A stretch of DNA of 64,000 nucleotides from Lachnospiraceae bacterium (GCA_028693165.1 JAQUVX010000010.1:1-64000), one strand, 5' to 3'; numbered from the stretch's first letter, positions 1 to 10,384 are shown. Numbers and translations are program-made. Notes: a model not told the origin generated them from the letters alone.

Positions 1-118
1 TGTGTCTTGTGATGTAAAAAAACCGAGTAAAGAAACCATGTAGGATTTCCTTGCCCGATCCTTTTAATGTCTAACTCACTTTCTATAGTATAACCCATTT
101 ATGTAAATTAGTCAATGG

Positions 119-147
119 TTGGGAATCAGGCTGCGGTATGCTATAAT
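119..147 (+). promoter_or_regulatory. Promoter of the pectinesterase gene
   Basis: A -35 box TTGGGA at 119-124, a 17-base spacer and a perfect -10 TATAAT at 142-147, preceded by the extended -10 dinucleotide TG at 139-140. It lies 33 bases before the start codon. Bases 1-118 show no gene. Confidence 0.75.
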
Positions 148-179
148 GTCATTATTGATTCAGAAAGCGAGGATATAGC

Positions 180-1175
180 ATGCAGACTTCACCTTTTCAA
201 ACGACCATTCACATTGCCGGGGACGGCAGCGGAGACTTCGCGACGATCAGCGAGGCGCTGGCTCTCCTGCGGGAAGCGGACAGCGAAACCGCCCCGGTAA
301 CCCTGCGGATTCATAAAGGGGTATACAAGGAACAGCTCACCATCGACCGCCCTTTTCTGACGCTGATCGGTGACTCCCCGGAGGACACGATTCTCACCGG
401 AAATCTCTATGCGCGGATGCCCTCCGATGATATCGGAAAGCTCGGCACCTTCCGTACTTACTCCTGCCGGATCGCCGCAAACGATGTGACACTTAAGAAT
501 CTGACCCTGGAAAACAGCGCAGGCCGCGGGCCGGATGTGGGGCAGGCGCTGGCGCTCTACGCTGACGGCGACCGGCTGATCTTTGAGAACTGCCGCTTCC
601 TCGGCGGGCAGGACACGCTGTTTACCGCCCCGCTTCCGCCAAAGGAAATTGAGCCCAATGGCTTTGTCGGCCCCGGACAGCACACACCGCGGATCAACGG
701 GCGGCACTATTACAAGAACTGTTATTTAGAGGGCGACATTGATTTCATCTTCGGCGGGGCCACCGCTTACTTTGAAGACTGTGAATGCTTCTCCAAAGAC
801 ATCGGCCGCACGGTCAACAGCTACGTGACTGCCGCCTCCACTCCGGAGGGGCAGGATTACGGCTACGTGATGAACCGCTGCCGTTTCACCGGAAACTGTC
901 CGCCTCACTCTGCCTGCCTGGGACGTCCCTGGCGGGAATATGCCCAGACGGTGCTTTTAAACTGTGAAATCGGCGCGCACATCTGCGCGAAGGGCTGGGA
1001 CGACTGGAACAAGCCGCAGGCTCACGAAACTGTGTTCTTCGCTGAATTTGCAAGCACCGGCCCCTCCTTGGACATGCAAAAACGCCCCGGCTGGGTGCAC
1101 ATTCTCACACCCGCCGAGGCGAAGCAGTTCTCCCGCCAAAACGTACTTGGCGGAACGGATGGCTGGAATCCCTGA
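180..1175 (+). CDS. Pectinesterase (pectin methylesterase, CE8 family)
   Basis: Removes methyl esters from pectin or methylated oligogalacturonides, exposing galacturonate for further breakdown. The 331-residue right-handed beta-helix protein has all expected family residues: Gln122 in GQALAL, Gln144-Asp145 in QDTLF, the nucleophile Asp188 in DFIFGG, and Arg249 and Trp251 in LGRPW. There is no signal peptide, so it is predicted to act in the cytoplasm on imported short methylated oligomers rather than on polymer. The start is set by a GCGAGG site 7 bases upstream. It stands alone under its own promoter and converges with the SleB-type gene. The galacturonate pathway that would use its product lies about 43-52 kb along this window. 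The family is certain; the substrate size is inferred. Confidence 0.93.
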   Translation: MQTSPFQTTIHIAGDGSGDFATISEALALLREADSETAPVTLRIHKGVYKEQLTIDRPFLTLIGDSPEDTILTGNLYARMPSDDIGKLGTFRTYSCRIAANDVTLKNLTLENSAGRGPDVGQALALYADGDRLIFENCRFLGGQDTLFTAPLPPKEIEPNGFVGPGQHTPRINGRHYYKNCYLEGDIDFIFGGATAYFEDCECFSKDIGRTVNSYVTAASTPEGQDYGYVMNRCRFTGNCPPHSACLGRPWREYAQTVLLNCEIGAHICAKGWDDWNKPQAHETVFFAEFASTGPSLDMQKRPGWVHILTPAEAKQFSRQNVLGGTDGWNP

Positions 1176-1196
1176 TGGGTTCCGGCCAGCTCCCTG

Positions 1197-2087
1197 TTAT
1201 TTGAAAAATTCGTGTCGGTCATGCTGGAACAAATACGTCAGCCTCCCGTCAAACCATCGTACATTCGACGACTGGGAACGCCGGCGATTCATAAAATACA
1301 ACGCTCCTGAGGAGTAATCCTCCCCCGCCAGTGCACGGTTCACAGCCTCTACCGTCTCTTCTGTCACATTACATGTATTGATTCTTCCGTCTACAACCGG
1401 AGAAAACTGCGATCTCTGATAAACCACATCGGTGATATTGTCCGGGAACTCCCCGTCCCTTACCCGATTGATGATGACATTCGCCACCAGAATCCGGCCT
1501 CTCATATCACAGATTCCGGCCTCTGCCTCCACGATGCGTTTCAGCACCTCATAGTCTTTTTCCGAATACGCAACTACGGCGGATGCCCTTCTTGCTTCCT
1601 CCTGCGCTTCTTCTGCGGCAATGCGCGCACGCTCCTCCTCGATCTGACGGATTTCTTCTTTTGCTTTCTCTGCCGCGGCCTTTCGTTCCTGCCGCACTTC
1701 AAGCCCTTCCTGTACATTCTCTGCCAGGCTGTTTCCTACCAGCATCTGTCCACTTTTAAGACTTTCTGAATCCGTAAGATGTAGTTGTATCTTTGCTTCC
1801 GTAAGCAATTCAATTTCTCCAGTACCCGCATCTGCATCTGCTGCTGTCGCGATGCCGGTATCCGCCTCCTCAGCTTCCCCTGACGGGGTCTCCGCATACG
1901 CTGTCAGGGCATTGTGTCCGCCGCCGGAAAATCCGGCAGAGGTAAATGTCATGACCGCAACCACGATCGTTCCCGACAGAATGACTGCGCAGGAGCGGTA
2001 CATCCGCTTCGTCATGGCGACTGCTTTGACCCTGGCAGTCCGAAGGAACTGACAGATCGACTGAAGAAATGAGCAGATTGTAAGCAT
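1197..2087 (-). CDS. Cell wall hydrolase, SleB-type catalytic domain
   Basis: A 296-residue membrane-anchored or exported protein. Residues about 36-52 form one hydrophobic segment, followed by an acidic linker and an Ala/Glu/Arg-rich coiled coil. The C-terminal ~120 residues match the SleB/CwlJ hydrolase fold: a catalytic Glu in IVEAEAG, then the NVIINRV, YQRSQFSPV and ALYFMN segments. In Bacillus such enzymes open spore cortex peptidoglycan; vegetative relatives remodel the wall. The start chosen is the ATG at 2087, because GAGGAG lies 6 bases before it; an upstream in-frame start at 2126 lacks a site. Its exact physiological role (spore or vegetative) cannot be told from the sequence. Confidence 0.85.
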   Translation of the reverse strand: MLTICSFLQSICQFLRTARVKAVAMTKRMYRSCAVILSGTIVVAVMTFTSAGFSGGGHNALTAYAETPSGEAEEADTGIATAADADAGTGEIELLTEAKIQLHLTDSESLKSGQMLVGNSLAENVQEGLEVRQERKAAAEKAKEEIRQIEEERARIAAEEAQEEARRASAVVAYSEKDYEVLKRIVEAEAGICDMRGRILVANVIINRVRDGEFPDNITDVVYQRSQFSPVVDGRINTCNVTEETVEAVNRALAGEDYSSGALYFMNRRRSQSSNVRWFDGRLTYLFQHDRHEFFK

Positions 2088-2197
2088 ACAATACTCCTCT
2101 CTTCTGAAAAAATAAGCAATTCCCAATAATCCCCATATTTTTCATATTGAAGTGGGATTCAAATCCTAAAATTGCCCGTTTTGTGGTGTCGATCGTT

Positions 2198-2227
2198 ATT
2201 ATAGTGGGGACTTTGGAAAAATGTCAA
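2198..2227 (-). promoter_or_regulatory. Promoter of the SleB-type gene
   Basis: On the minus strand a perfect TTGACA (2222-2227), an 18-base spacer and TATAAT (2198-2203), leaving a leader of about 110 bases before the start codon. The remaining AT-rich sequence up to 2390 shows nothing recognisable. Confidence 0.7.
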
Positions 2228-2391
2228 TGCACTTTTTACATTTTTGTGACATCTGATCGTTTGAATTTCTTTCCATCTCAATATTTTTGTATCTTTTATA
2301 CTATTTTCTTTCTGATTATTCCCTGTTTTTTATCGATTTATACCATTCATCTATTGCGCAAATGTTACATTTTTGTTAAGTTCGACTGTAT

Positions 2392-2424
2392 AAAAAGGGA
2401 GTCGAACGCTGTCGGCTCCTTTTT
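2392..2424 (-). terminator. Intrinsic terminator after ybaK
   Basis: AAAAAGG pairs with CCTTTTT around a short GC stem, followed on the minus strand by A/T-rich sequence. It lies 15 bases beyond the ybaK stop. Because both arms end in A or T runs it could also work in the other direction. Confidence 0.7.
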
Positions 2425-2438
2425 ATGTCAACCATTCT

Positions 2439-2930
2439 TTACAATGTCTGTGTCAGATCGGCGTATTCCGCCTCGATATAGGTCTTCAAATCCTCCGGAT
2501 TTACGATGATCTGCGCCCCGCGAATCCCGGCGCTGACTGCGATTTCTTCAAAAAGCTGGGCCGTCTCGTCGAGATAGGTCGGAAACTTCTTTTTCATACC
2601 CACAGGGGAACAGCCTCCGCGGATGTAGCCTGTGGTCGCCAGAAGCTCCTTCATGGGAAGCATCTCCACCTTCTTATCGCCCGCCGCCTTCGCCACTTTT
2701 TTTAAGTCCAGCTCCTCGGCCACGGGAATGCAGCAGACCAAAAATCCGGTCTTTTCTCCCTTGAGCACCAGCGTCTTAAACACCATGTCCACGTCCTGCC
2801 CAATGGCCTCCGCCACATGGATGCCGGACAGATCCTGCTCGTCCACCTCGTACTCCTGAACGCGGTAGGCGATGCCCGCCGCATCCAGAAGCCGCATGAC
2901 GTTCGTCTTTTCCAGTTTATGTACCTTCAT
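2439..2930 (-). CDS. ybaK: Cys-tRNA(Pro)/Cys-tRNA(Cys) deacylase, YbaK/EbsC family
   Basis: Trans-editing enzyme that hydrolyses Cys wrongly attached to tRNA(Pro). The 163 residues cover the whole YbaK fold, with the conserved Lys in VFKTLV, the segment CCIPV, and the GGCSPVGMKK loop of the family. Its start lies 2 bases beyond the stop of the large dehydratase subunit gene, so it is translated as the last gene of that unit and ends at the terminator at 2392-2424. Its presence in a leucine-type operon has no obvious functional reason. Confidence 0.9.
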   Translation of the reverse strand: MKVHKLEKTNVMRLLDAAGIAYRVQEYEVDEQDLSGIHVAEAIGQDVDMVFKTLVLKGEKTGFLVCCIPVAEELDLKKVAKAAGDKKVEMLPMKELLATTGYIRGGCSPVGMKKKFPTYLDETAQLFEEIAVSAGIRGAQIIVNPEDLKTYIEAEYADLTQTL

Positions 2931-2932
2931 CT

Positions 2933-4177
2933 CTAACTTCTCACAATCTTTCCTGCCACTGCGCAGGCTGCCGCTGTCGCCGGGGAGGCCAGATAGATCT
3001 CCACTTTGGAGGTTCCCATTCTTCCCAGGAAGTTGCGGTTGTTGGTCGCCACCACGCGCTCACCATCGCTCAGGATGCCGCCGGTACGCCCACAGCAGAG
3101 CCCGCAGCCCGGATGGGTGATGATCGCACCGGCCTCCGCCAGAGTCCGAAGCACTCCGAGGCGGTCCGCCTCCTCATACACCTTGCGGCTCGCCGGGGTC
3201 ACGATCAGCTTCACAAACGGAGCCACCTGCTTTCCGTCCAGCACACGGGCCGCAGCCTGCAAATCCTCCAGACGTCCATTGGTGCAGGAACCGATGAAGA
3301 CCTGATCAATCACGGTGCCCTCAAGCTCACTGACATTGCGGATCTTATCGACCTGAGACGGACACGCCATCACCGGCTCGAAGTCCTCCGCGCGGTAGGT
3401 CATGGTCTTTAAATACACCGCATCCGCATCGCCCACAAGCTGCCGCTGAAACGCGTCCAGCGCAATCCCGCAATACGCAGCCGTCTTCTCATCCGGCGTA
3501 AACACCGCACATTTTGCCCCTGCCTCGATGGCCATGTTTGCCATGGTCATGCGGCTGGACACCGACATCTCCTCGACGGTGGAGCCGCAGAATTCCAGCG
3601 CACGGTAGGTCGCGCCATCCGCACCCAGATCGCCGATCAGACGCAGAATGATATCCTTTGACATCACACCCTCCGGCAGCCTGCCGTCAATCTGAATCCG
3701 GATCGTCTCCGGCACCTTCACCCAGAGGGTTCCGGTTCCCAAAATCGCTGCCATCTCCGTGTAGCCGATTCCGGTGGAAAATGCGCCCACGCAGCCGTAG
3801 GTCGTGGTGTGGCTGTCCGTGCCGAACACCACATCCCCCGGCTTCACATAGCCGGCCTCCGTCATCAGCTGATGGCAGATTCCGTCACTGCGGTGAATGT
3901 GTTTGATCCCGTACTGCTCCACAAATGCGTCGCCGATCTTAAAATGTCTCGTATCGTCCTGCTGGCTGGCCGGAACCAGATGGTCGTAGATCAGCACCAC
4001 CTTGTCCGGGTCCCATACCTTCGGAAATCCCATCTCTTTGAATTTATCTACAATAAACGGAATCATAATGTCATCCAGCATCACGCGGTCCACCTGTGCC
4101 GTCACGATATCTCCCGGCTTCACAGAGTCCGCACCGATGTTGTGCGCTATGATTTTCTCTATCACAGTCTGTCCCAT
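2933..4177 (-). CDS. 3-isopropylmalate dehydratase-type large subunit, second copy
   Basis: Large subunit (414 residues) of a two-subunit hydro-lyase of the aconitase superfamily. The [4Fe-4S] cysteines are visible in GSCTNGR and in GCGLCCG near the C-terminus, with GTDSHTTTYG and NRNFLGRMG as further family marks. It follows its small subunit by 20 bases. AAGGAGAG 6 bases before the ATG at 4177 decides that start over an upstream one. The family covers isopropylmalate, homocitrate, citramalate and dimethylmalate dehydratases. The paired small subunit has an unusual substrate loop, so leuC is not assigned firmly. Confidence 0.88.
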   Translation of the reverse strand: MGQTVIEKIIAHNIGADSVKPGDIVTAQVDRVMLDDIMIPFIVDKFKEMGFPKVWDPDKVVLIYDHLVPASQQDDTRHFKIGDAFVEQYGIKHIHRSDGICHQLMTEAGYVKPGDVVFGTDSHTTTYGCVGAFSTGIGYTEMAAILGTGTLWVKVPETIRIQIDGRLPEGVMSKDIILRLIGDLGADGATYRALEFCGSTVEEMSVSSRMTMANMAIEAGAKCAVFTPDEKTAAYCGIALDAFQRQLVGDADAVYLKTMTYRAEDFEPVMACPSQVDKIRNVSELEGTVIDQVFIGSCTNGRLEDLQAAARVLDGKQVAPFVKLIVTPASRKVYEEADRLGVLRTLAEAGAIITHPGCGLCCGRTGGILSDGERVVATNNRNFLGRMGTSKVEIYLASPATAAACAVAGKIVRS

Positions 4178-4197
4178 GCTCTTCTCTCCTTTTTGCG

Positions 4198-4695
4198 TCA
4201 ATCCTGATCCAGCCCGTTGCGTCTGCGCATGGCTCTGACCAGACCGCCCGCGTTGATGATCTCCACCAGATTCTCCGGTAGGGATGCGATCGGGTAGGTC
4301 TTGCCCTGGTAATCCACGTCCTGATTGACAGTCACGGTAATGGTGTCGCCTTCCTTCATATCATCGTACAGATCCGGCTGCTCGATCAGCAGCAGTCCGT
4401 TGTTGATCGAATTGCGGAAGAAGATGCGGGCGAAGGATTTGGCGAGGATGCAGCGGATGCCGAGAGCCTTGATGACCTCCGGTGCCTGCTCTCTGGAGGA
4501 ACCGCAGCCAAAATTTTTGCCGGCCACAATGATATCGCCCTCCCTGATCTGCGCCGCAAGCTCCGGCCGCAGCGGAGAAAAGCCGTACTGTTTCATATCG
4601 TCTATGGTTTTCATTGCCAGATATTCGGTTGGGATAATGATATCGGTATCGATATCATCGCCCAATACCCAGACTCTGCCTGTAAACTGTTCCAT
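4198..4695 (-). CDS. 3-isopropylmalate dehydratase-type small subunit, second copy
   Basis: Small subunit (165 residues) that closes the active site and reads the side chain of the substrate. Visible marks are GDDIDTDIIIP, NFGCGSSREQAP and AKSFARIFFRNSINNG. The substrate loop after the IIIP motif reads YLAM, where ordinary bacterial LeuD has YLNT or similar, so the substrate may not be 3-isopropylmalate. It sits 15 bases after the first large-subunit gene and is part of one unit of four dehydratase genes plus ybaK. Confidence 0.88.
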   Translation of the reverse strand: MEQFTGRVWVLGDDIDTDIIIPTEYLAMKTIDDMKQYGFSPLRPELAAQIREGDIIVAGKNFGCGSSREQAPEVIKALGIRCILAKSFARIFFRNSINNGLLLIEQPDLYDDMKEGDTITVTVNQDVDYQGKTYPIASLPENLVEIINAGGLVRAMRRRNGLDQD

Positions 4696-4710
4696 GTTCT
4701 GCTCCTTTTC

Positions 4711-5961
4711 CTACAGCATATCCGCTGTACAAATCTCGCCTTTGACCGCCGAGGCTGCCACGGTCGCCGCCGAGCCAAGGTAGACCTTGGAGCTTGGATG
4801 TCCCGCTCTGCCCTTGAAATTGCGCGTACCGGTACTGATCAGCACTTCATTCTCCCCGATGACTCCCTGACAGCTGCCCCAGCAGACACTGCAGTTCGGG
4901 TTCATGACGATCGCGCCGCTCTCCATAAAGGTGGCGATCAGCCCCTCCTCAAGCGCCTGTAAGTAGACCTCCTGACTTGCCGGAACCACCAGAAAACGCA
5001 CGTGATCCGAGACTTTGCGCCCCTTCACAATCGCAGCGCCCACGCGCAGCTCATCGATTCGTCCGTTGTTGCAGGAGCCAAGAAATGCCTCGTCGATATG
5101 CACGCCGCAGACTTCCTTTGCAGGAACCACCGCGTCCACAAAATCAGGCTTTGCCGCAACCGGCTGAATCTCAGAAAGATCAAAGGTATACTCCTTCACA
5201 TAGGAAGCATCCGCGTCGCTGCGAAAGACCGCCTTCGGCTCACGGCCGCGTGCTTTTAAGTATTCCAGTGCGATCTCATCCGCCTCAAAAATCGCCGTCT
5301 TGGCACCGACCTCCACCGACAGATTGCACAGAACCATGCGGTCATTGACGCTTAAGGTCTTCGCGCCCTCGCCGCAAAACTCCATGACCTGATAGTTGGC
5401 GCCGTTGGCACCGATGGTGCCGATGATCGTCAGCATCAGATCTCTCGGATAGACCCCCTCCGGCAGTCTGCCGGTCAAGTTACATTTGATCGTCTCCGGC
5501 ACCAGCACCCAGGAGGTTCCGGTCACCATGCCGTACAGAAGATCCGTACAGCCCACACCGGTTCCGAATGCGCCCAGCGCCCCATAGGTACAGGTGTGAC
5601 TGTCCGCGCCGAAGATCAGCTCGCCCGGACACACATAATGTTCCATCATAATCTGGTGGCACACGCCCTTGCCCTCCCAGAAATCGATGTTGTGTTCTCT
5701 GGCGAAGTCGCGCATCTTCTTCTGCGATGCCGCGGTCTTGGGATTGTCGGCCGGCACATTGTGATCCACGATGAATACCATTTTTTTGGTGTCTGCGATG
5801 TGCGGATGGTTCAGTTTATTATGATACATATCCACGGTCAGATGGGTGGTTCCGTCATTGCTCATCATGCGGTCCAGATTCACGGTATGGATGTCGCCGG
5901 CCTTCACGGTGTCAACACCGGCCGCCCGCGCGATAATTTTCTCTGCGATTGTCATTCCCAT
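4711..5961 (-). CDS. 3-isopropylmalate dehydratase-type large subunit, first copy
   Basis: Large subunit (416 residues) of the second hydro-lyase in this operon. Iron-sulfur ligands are the Cys of GSCNNGR and the two of NCSVCWG; GADSHTCTYGALGAFGTGVG and NFKGRAGHPSSKVYLGS are also present. In sequence it is clearly distinct from the neighbouring copy, including around the cluster (NCSVCWGSC against GCGLCCGRT), so the two are old paralogues rather than a fresh duplication. The ribosome site GGAGGAGG lies inside the last codons of the small-subunit gene, giving translational coupling. Confidence 0.88.
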   Translation of the reverse strand: MGMTIAEKIIARAAGVDTVKAGDIHTVNLDRMMSNDGTTHLTVDMYHNKLNHPHIADTKKMVFIVDHNVPADNPKTAASQKKMRDFAREHNIDFWEGKGVCHQIMMEHYVCPGELIFGADSHTCTYGALGAFGTGVGCTDLLYGMVTGTSWVLVPETIKCNLTGRLPEGVYPRDLMLTIIGTIGANGANYQVMEFCGEGAKTLSVNDRMVLCNLSVEVGAKTAIFEADEIALEYLKARGREPKAVFRSDADASYVKEYTFDLSEIQPVAAKPDFVDAVVPAKEVCGVHIDEAFLGSCNNGRIDELRVGAAIVKGRKVSDHVRFLVVPASQEVYLQALEEGLIATFMESGAIVMNPNCSVCWGSCQGVIGENEVLISTGTRNFKGRAGHPSSKVYLGSAATVAASAVKGEICTADML

Positions 5962-5965
5962 GTTT

Positions 5966-6448
5966 TTAAGCCTCCTCCTTGTTCAGAGAAGCGATCAGTC
6001 CGCCCTCACTCAAAATCTTCTGCATATACTCCGGCAGCTTCGTGCAGGAATAGGTTTTTCCGCCTGCCCTTGCAACGCCCTCCGTCAGAGACAGCTCCAT
6101 CTCATCGCCGTCCTGCACCGCATCCGGCAGCTCCTTGCACACGATCACCGGCAGCCCGATATTGATAGAATTGCGGTAAAAAATCCGCGCAAAGGATTTG
6201 GCAATCACCGCCTGCACGCCCAGGGCTTTCAGCACACTCGGCGCCTGCTCTCTGGAAGAACCGCAGCCGAAATTCTCTCCTCCCACCACATAATCCCCCG
6301 GCTTTACCTGGCTCGGAAACTCCGGATTCAATGACTCAAAGGCATGCACCTTCATCTCCTCGATGTTCGGGAGCAGCAGATACTGCGACGCGATAATCTG
6401 ATCCGTATCCAGATCATTATGAAATTTAAAAATTTTTCCTGAAGACAT
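5966..6448 (-). CDS. 3-isopropylmalate dehydratase-type small subunit, first copy
   Basis: First gene (160 residues) of the four-gene dehydratase unit. It has the swivelling-domain marks DLDTDQIIAS, NFGCGSSREQAP and AKSFARIFYRNSINIG. The substrate loop reads YLLL, again unlike YLNT. Its promoter shares the 150-base divergent region with the lysR gene, and a well-spaced AGGAGGA precedes the ATG. The context with ilvN, ilvC and a LysR regulator argues for a role in branched-chain or 2-methylbutyrate-type carbon chain chemistry; the precise substrate is open. Confidence 0.88.
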   Translation of the reverse strand: MSSGKIFKFHNDLDTDQIIASQYLLLPNIEEMKVHAFESLNPEFPSQVKPGDYVVGGENFGCGSSREQAPSVLKALGVQAVIAKSFARIFYRNSINIGLPVIVCKELPDAVQDGDEMELSLTEGVARAGGKTYSCTKLPEYMQKILSEGGLIASLNKEEA

Positions 6449-6488
6449 GACTTCCTCCTATGGCTTAAATTGTCCTTTTTCATGGCTT

Positions 6489-6563
6489 TTGACAAATAAC
6501 TGTTTGTATTATAACATCTCCCCTGTTATAATAACAATAGATAATACTCATGGTTATCATAAC
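6489..6563. promoter_or_regulatory. Divergent lysR/dehydratase control region with LysR-type dyads
   Basis: A perfect inverted repeat TTATAAC-N9-GTTATAA lies at 6509-6531, and a second dyad GTTAT-C-ATAAC at 6553-6563, both of the T-N11-A kind bound by LysR proteins. For lysR, TTGTAT (6504-6509) and TATAAT (6527-6532) are 17 bases apart. For the minus-strand unit, a TATAAT-like box overlaps the left arm. The same ATAAC/GTTAT half-sites occur in the ilvN promoter. Confidence 0.65.
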
Positions 6564-6603
6564 AGTCAGTTATGCTTTACCGGAAGATATAAAGGGGATT
6601 TTT

Positions 6604-7494
6604 ATGGATCAGAATTTATCACAGTATCGTATTTTTTATGCGGTCGCCAAGGCCGGCAATATTTCCAAGGCGGCAAAGGAGCTTTACATCAGCCAGCCCG
6701 CCATCAGCAAATCCATCAGCAAGCTGGAGGACAGCTTAAACACCACCCTGTTCACCCGCAACTCCCGCGGTGTGCAGCTGACCGAGGAAGGGCAGGTTCT
6801 CTTCGAGCACACCCGCTCCGCCTTCGATGCACTGTCCACCGGCGAGCAGGAGCTCAAGCGCATTCGGGAATTCAACCTGGGACATATCCGCATCGGGGTC
6901 AGCAACACCCTGTGCCGATTCATCCTGGTCTCCTACTTAAAGGAATTTATCGTGAAATATCCGCACATCAAGATCACCATCGAAAGTCAGTCCACCACGC
7001 ACACCATGGATATGCTGGAGCAGGGGCGCATCGATATCGGACTGGTCGCCGAGTCGCGGCCGCTTAAGAATCTCCAGTTTCTTCCGGTCCGGGAGATCGA
7101 GGACATCTTTGTCGCCACGCCAAGCTATCTGGACAATCTGCGTCTGCGGGAGGGTGCCGATACCGATGTGTTCCAGGTCGGCAATATCATGCTGCTGGAC
7201 AAGAACAACATCACGCGCAATTATATCGATGATTATATGAGCATCAATCAGATCTCCGCCAACAACCTGCTGGAAGTGACCACCATGGATCTCCTGATCG
7301 AGTTTGCCCGGATCGGCCTTGGGATCGGCTGTGTGATCAAGGAATTCGTGAAGGAGGATTTAAACTCCGGAGAACTGGTTCAGCTGCGGCTGGATACGCC
7401 GATTCACAAGCGAACGATCGGGTTTGCTTATCATACGGCACGGACGTCGAAGGCGCTGGATACGTTTATCCGGTTCTGCAAGGAAGCATCCTGA
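6604..7494 (+). CDS. LysR family transcriptional regulator
   Basis: A 296-residue regulator with an N-terminal winged helix (residues 1-60; FYAVAKAGNISKAAKEL then SQPAISKSISKLE) and a C-terminal periplasmic-binding-protein-like effector domain from about residue 90. It is divergent from the dehydratase unit and followed convergently by ilvC, with strong dyads in the shared upstream region. It probably activates the dehydratase genes and possibly ilvN-ilvC in response to a pathway intermediate. The ATG at 6604 is preferred because AAAGGGG lies 6 bases before it; an earlier in-frame ATG at 6550 has no site and would overlap the operators. Confidence 0.9.
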   Translation: MDQNLSQYRIFYAVAKAGNISKAAKELYISQPAISKSISKLEDSLNTTLFTRNSRGVQLTEEGQVLFEHTRSAFDALSTGEQELKRIREFNLGHIRIGVSNTLCRFILVSYLKEFIVKYPHIKITIESQSTTHTMDMLEQGRIDIGLVAESRPLKNLQFLPVREIEDIFVATPSYLDNLRLREGADTDVFQVGNIMLLDKNNITRNYIDDYMSINQISANNLLEVTTMDLLIEFARIGLGIGCVIKEFVKEDLNSGELVQLRLDTPIHKRTIGFAYHTARTSKALDTFIRFCKEAS

Positions 7495-7508
7495 CCGACA
7501 TAACAAAC

Positions 7509-7568
7509 AGACATAACAAAAAGAAGGCCACAACAGGGAATCCTGCACGGCCTTCTTTTGTTATGTCT
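7509..7568. terminator. Bidirectional terminator between lysR and ilvC
   Basis: A long inverted repeat: AGACATAACAAAA plus GAAGGCC on the left and GGCCTTCTTTTGTTATGTCT on the right, with a 19-base loop. A and T runs at both ends suit termination of the two convergent genes. Confidence 0.85.
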
Positions 7569-7572
7569 ATTA

Positions 7573-9245
<1,673 letters not shown>

Positions 9246-9276
9246 GGCTTTCACCCTTTCCTATCAAGTACGATTA

Positions 9277-9305
9277 ATCATAACAATCCTGTTATTATTT
9301 GTCAA
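9277..9305 (-). promoter_or_regulatory. Promoter and dyad operator of ilvN-ilvC
   Basis: Minus strand TTGACA (9300-9305), a 17-base spacer and TATGAT (9277-9282). Inside the spacer and -10 lies the dyad ATAAC-N6-GTTAT (9280-9295), using the same half-sites as the lysR upstream region. There is no T-box leader: the -10 box is only about 30 bases from the start codon. Confidence 0.7.
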
Positions 9306-9334
9306 CTATATAAAAGGAATGCTTACTATTCTTT

Positions 9335-10360
9335 TTAGTTATATCGCACCATGTCCGCGGTGATCTCGGCCAGGCTTCCGGCTCCGCACATACTCATGGT
9401 ATCTGCAAGCTCCGCGCCCAGGCGCCCCACCAGCTCCGCGACACCTTCCTCCGCTCCGCCGTACACGGCAGTCACGAACGGACGGGCGATCAGCACGCCG
9501 TCTGCGCCCAGTGCCAGTGCCTTGAACACATCGGCTCCGGTGCGGATGCCGCCGTCAACCAGAATGGTCATGGAACCGCCCACCGCCGCAGCGATCTCCG
9601 GAAGCACCTCCGCGGTGGACGGGCACTGATCCAGAACTCTTCCTCCGTGGTTGGACACGACAATGGCGGAAGCTCCCGCTTCCCTGGCCTTAAGCGCGCC
9701 CTTCACGGTCATGATTCCTTTGACGATGAACGGCACACCTGCGGCCCCGATGATCTGAGCCAGCTCCTCCACCGTCTTGCTGCCCGCGGGCGGGGTCATA
9801 TTTTTCAGAAACGGCAGTCCCGCCGCATCCACATCCATGGCCGCAGCGAACGCCTTACAGCCGCGCACCAGCTCCATCTTCTCCGCTACCGTCTGCGCAT
9901 TCCACGGCTTTACCGTCGGCACGCCGATCCCGTCTGCCCGGCCGATCGCTTCCGTAGCCGCCTTCATGACCTCCGGATTGGTTCCATCTCCGGTGAATGC
10001 CGCGATTCCGGCCTTCGCACAGGCCGAGACCAGCACGTCATTGTAGGAAGCATCGTTGTATTTCTCTCCGTAATGCAGATTCACCGCGCCCACCGGACCT
10101 GCAAAGAACGGATAGGCAAAGGTTCTTCCAAATACGTTTAAGGAAGTATCCGGCTTGCGGTTCTCGCACAGTGTATCCATCTGCACCCGGATCTCTTTCC
10201 ACTTATCATAATTGCGCACCGCCGTGTCGCCCACGCCCTTGGCTCCCGGCCCCGGAATCTGGTTCCGGCACGCCCGCCCGTTGCAGACTGCACATCCCTT
10301 ACAATATACTCCCAGGCAGGCTCTTGCCTGCTCCAGCACCTCATTCTGTGTCATCATCAT
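9335..10360 (-). CDS. FMN-dependent alpha-hydroxy-acid oxidizing protein
   Basis: FMN enzyme (341 residues) of the glycolate oxidase / L-lactate dehydrogenase family, oxidising a 2-hydroxyacid. The TIM barrel shows the FMN and catalytic sites: the Lys of VKGIMT, SNHGGR with the base His and substrate Arg, and the phosphate-binding DGGIRTG and GADGVLIARP. The first 35 residues are Cys-rich (CLGVYCKGCAVCNGRAC), which could hold a metal or iron-sulfur centre for anaerobic electron transfer; ordinary LldD lacks this. A strong AGGAGGAA precedes the first ATG. The substrate cannot be named, though the ilv genes beside it make a branched 2-hydroxyacid possible. Confidence 0.88.
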   Translation of the reverse strand: MMMTQNEVLEQARACLGVYCKGCAVCNGRACRNQIPGPGAKGVGDTAVRNYDKWKEIRVQMDTLCENRKPDTSLNVFGRTFAYPFFAGPVGAVNLHYGEKYNDASYNDVLVSACAKAGIAAFTGDGTNPEVMKAATEAIGRADGIGVPTVKPWNAQTVAEKMELVRGCKAFAAAMDVDAAGLPFLKNMTPPAGSKTVEELAQIIGAAGVPFIVKGIMTVKGALKAREAGASAIVVSNHGGRVLDQCPSTAEVLPEIAAAVGGSMTILVDGGIRTGADVFKALALGADGVLIARPFVTAVYGGAEEGVAELVGRLGAELADTMSMCGAGSLAEITADMVRYN

Positions 10361-10384
10361 TTCCTCCTATGTTTTATTTCCTGT

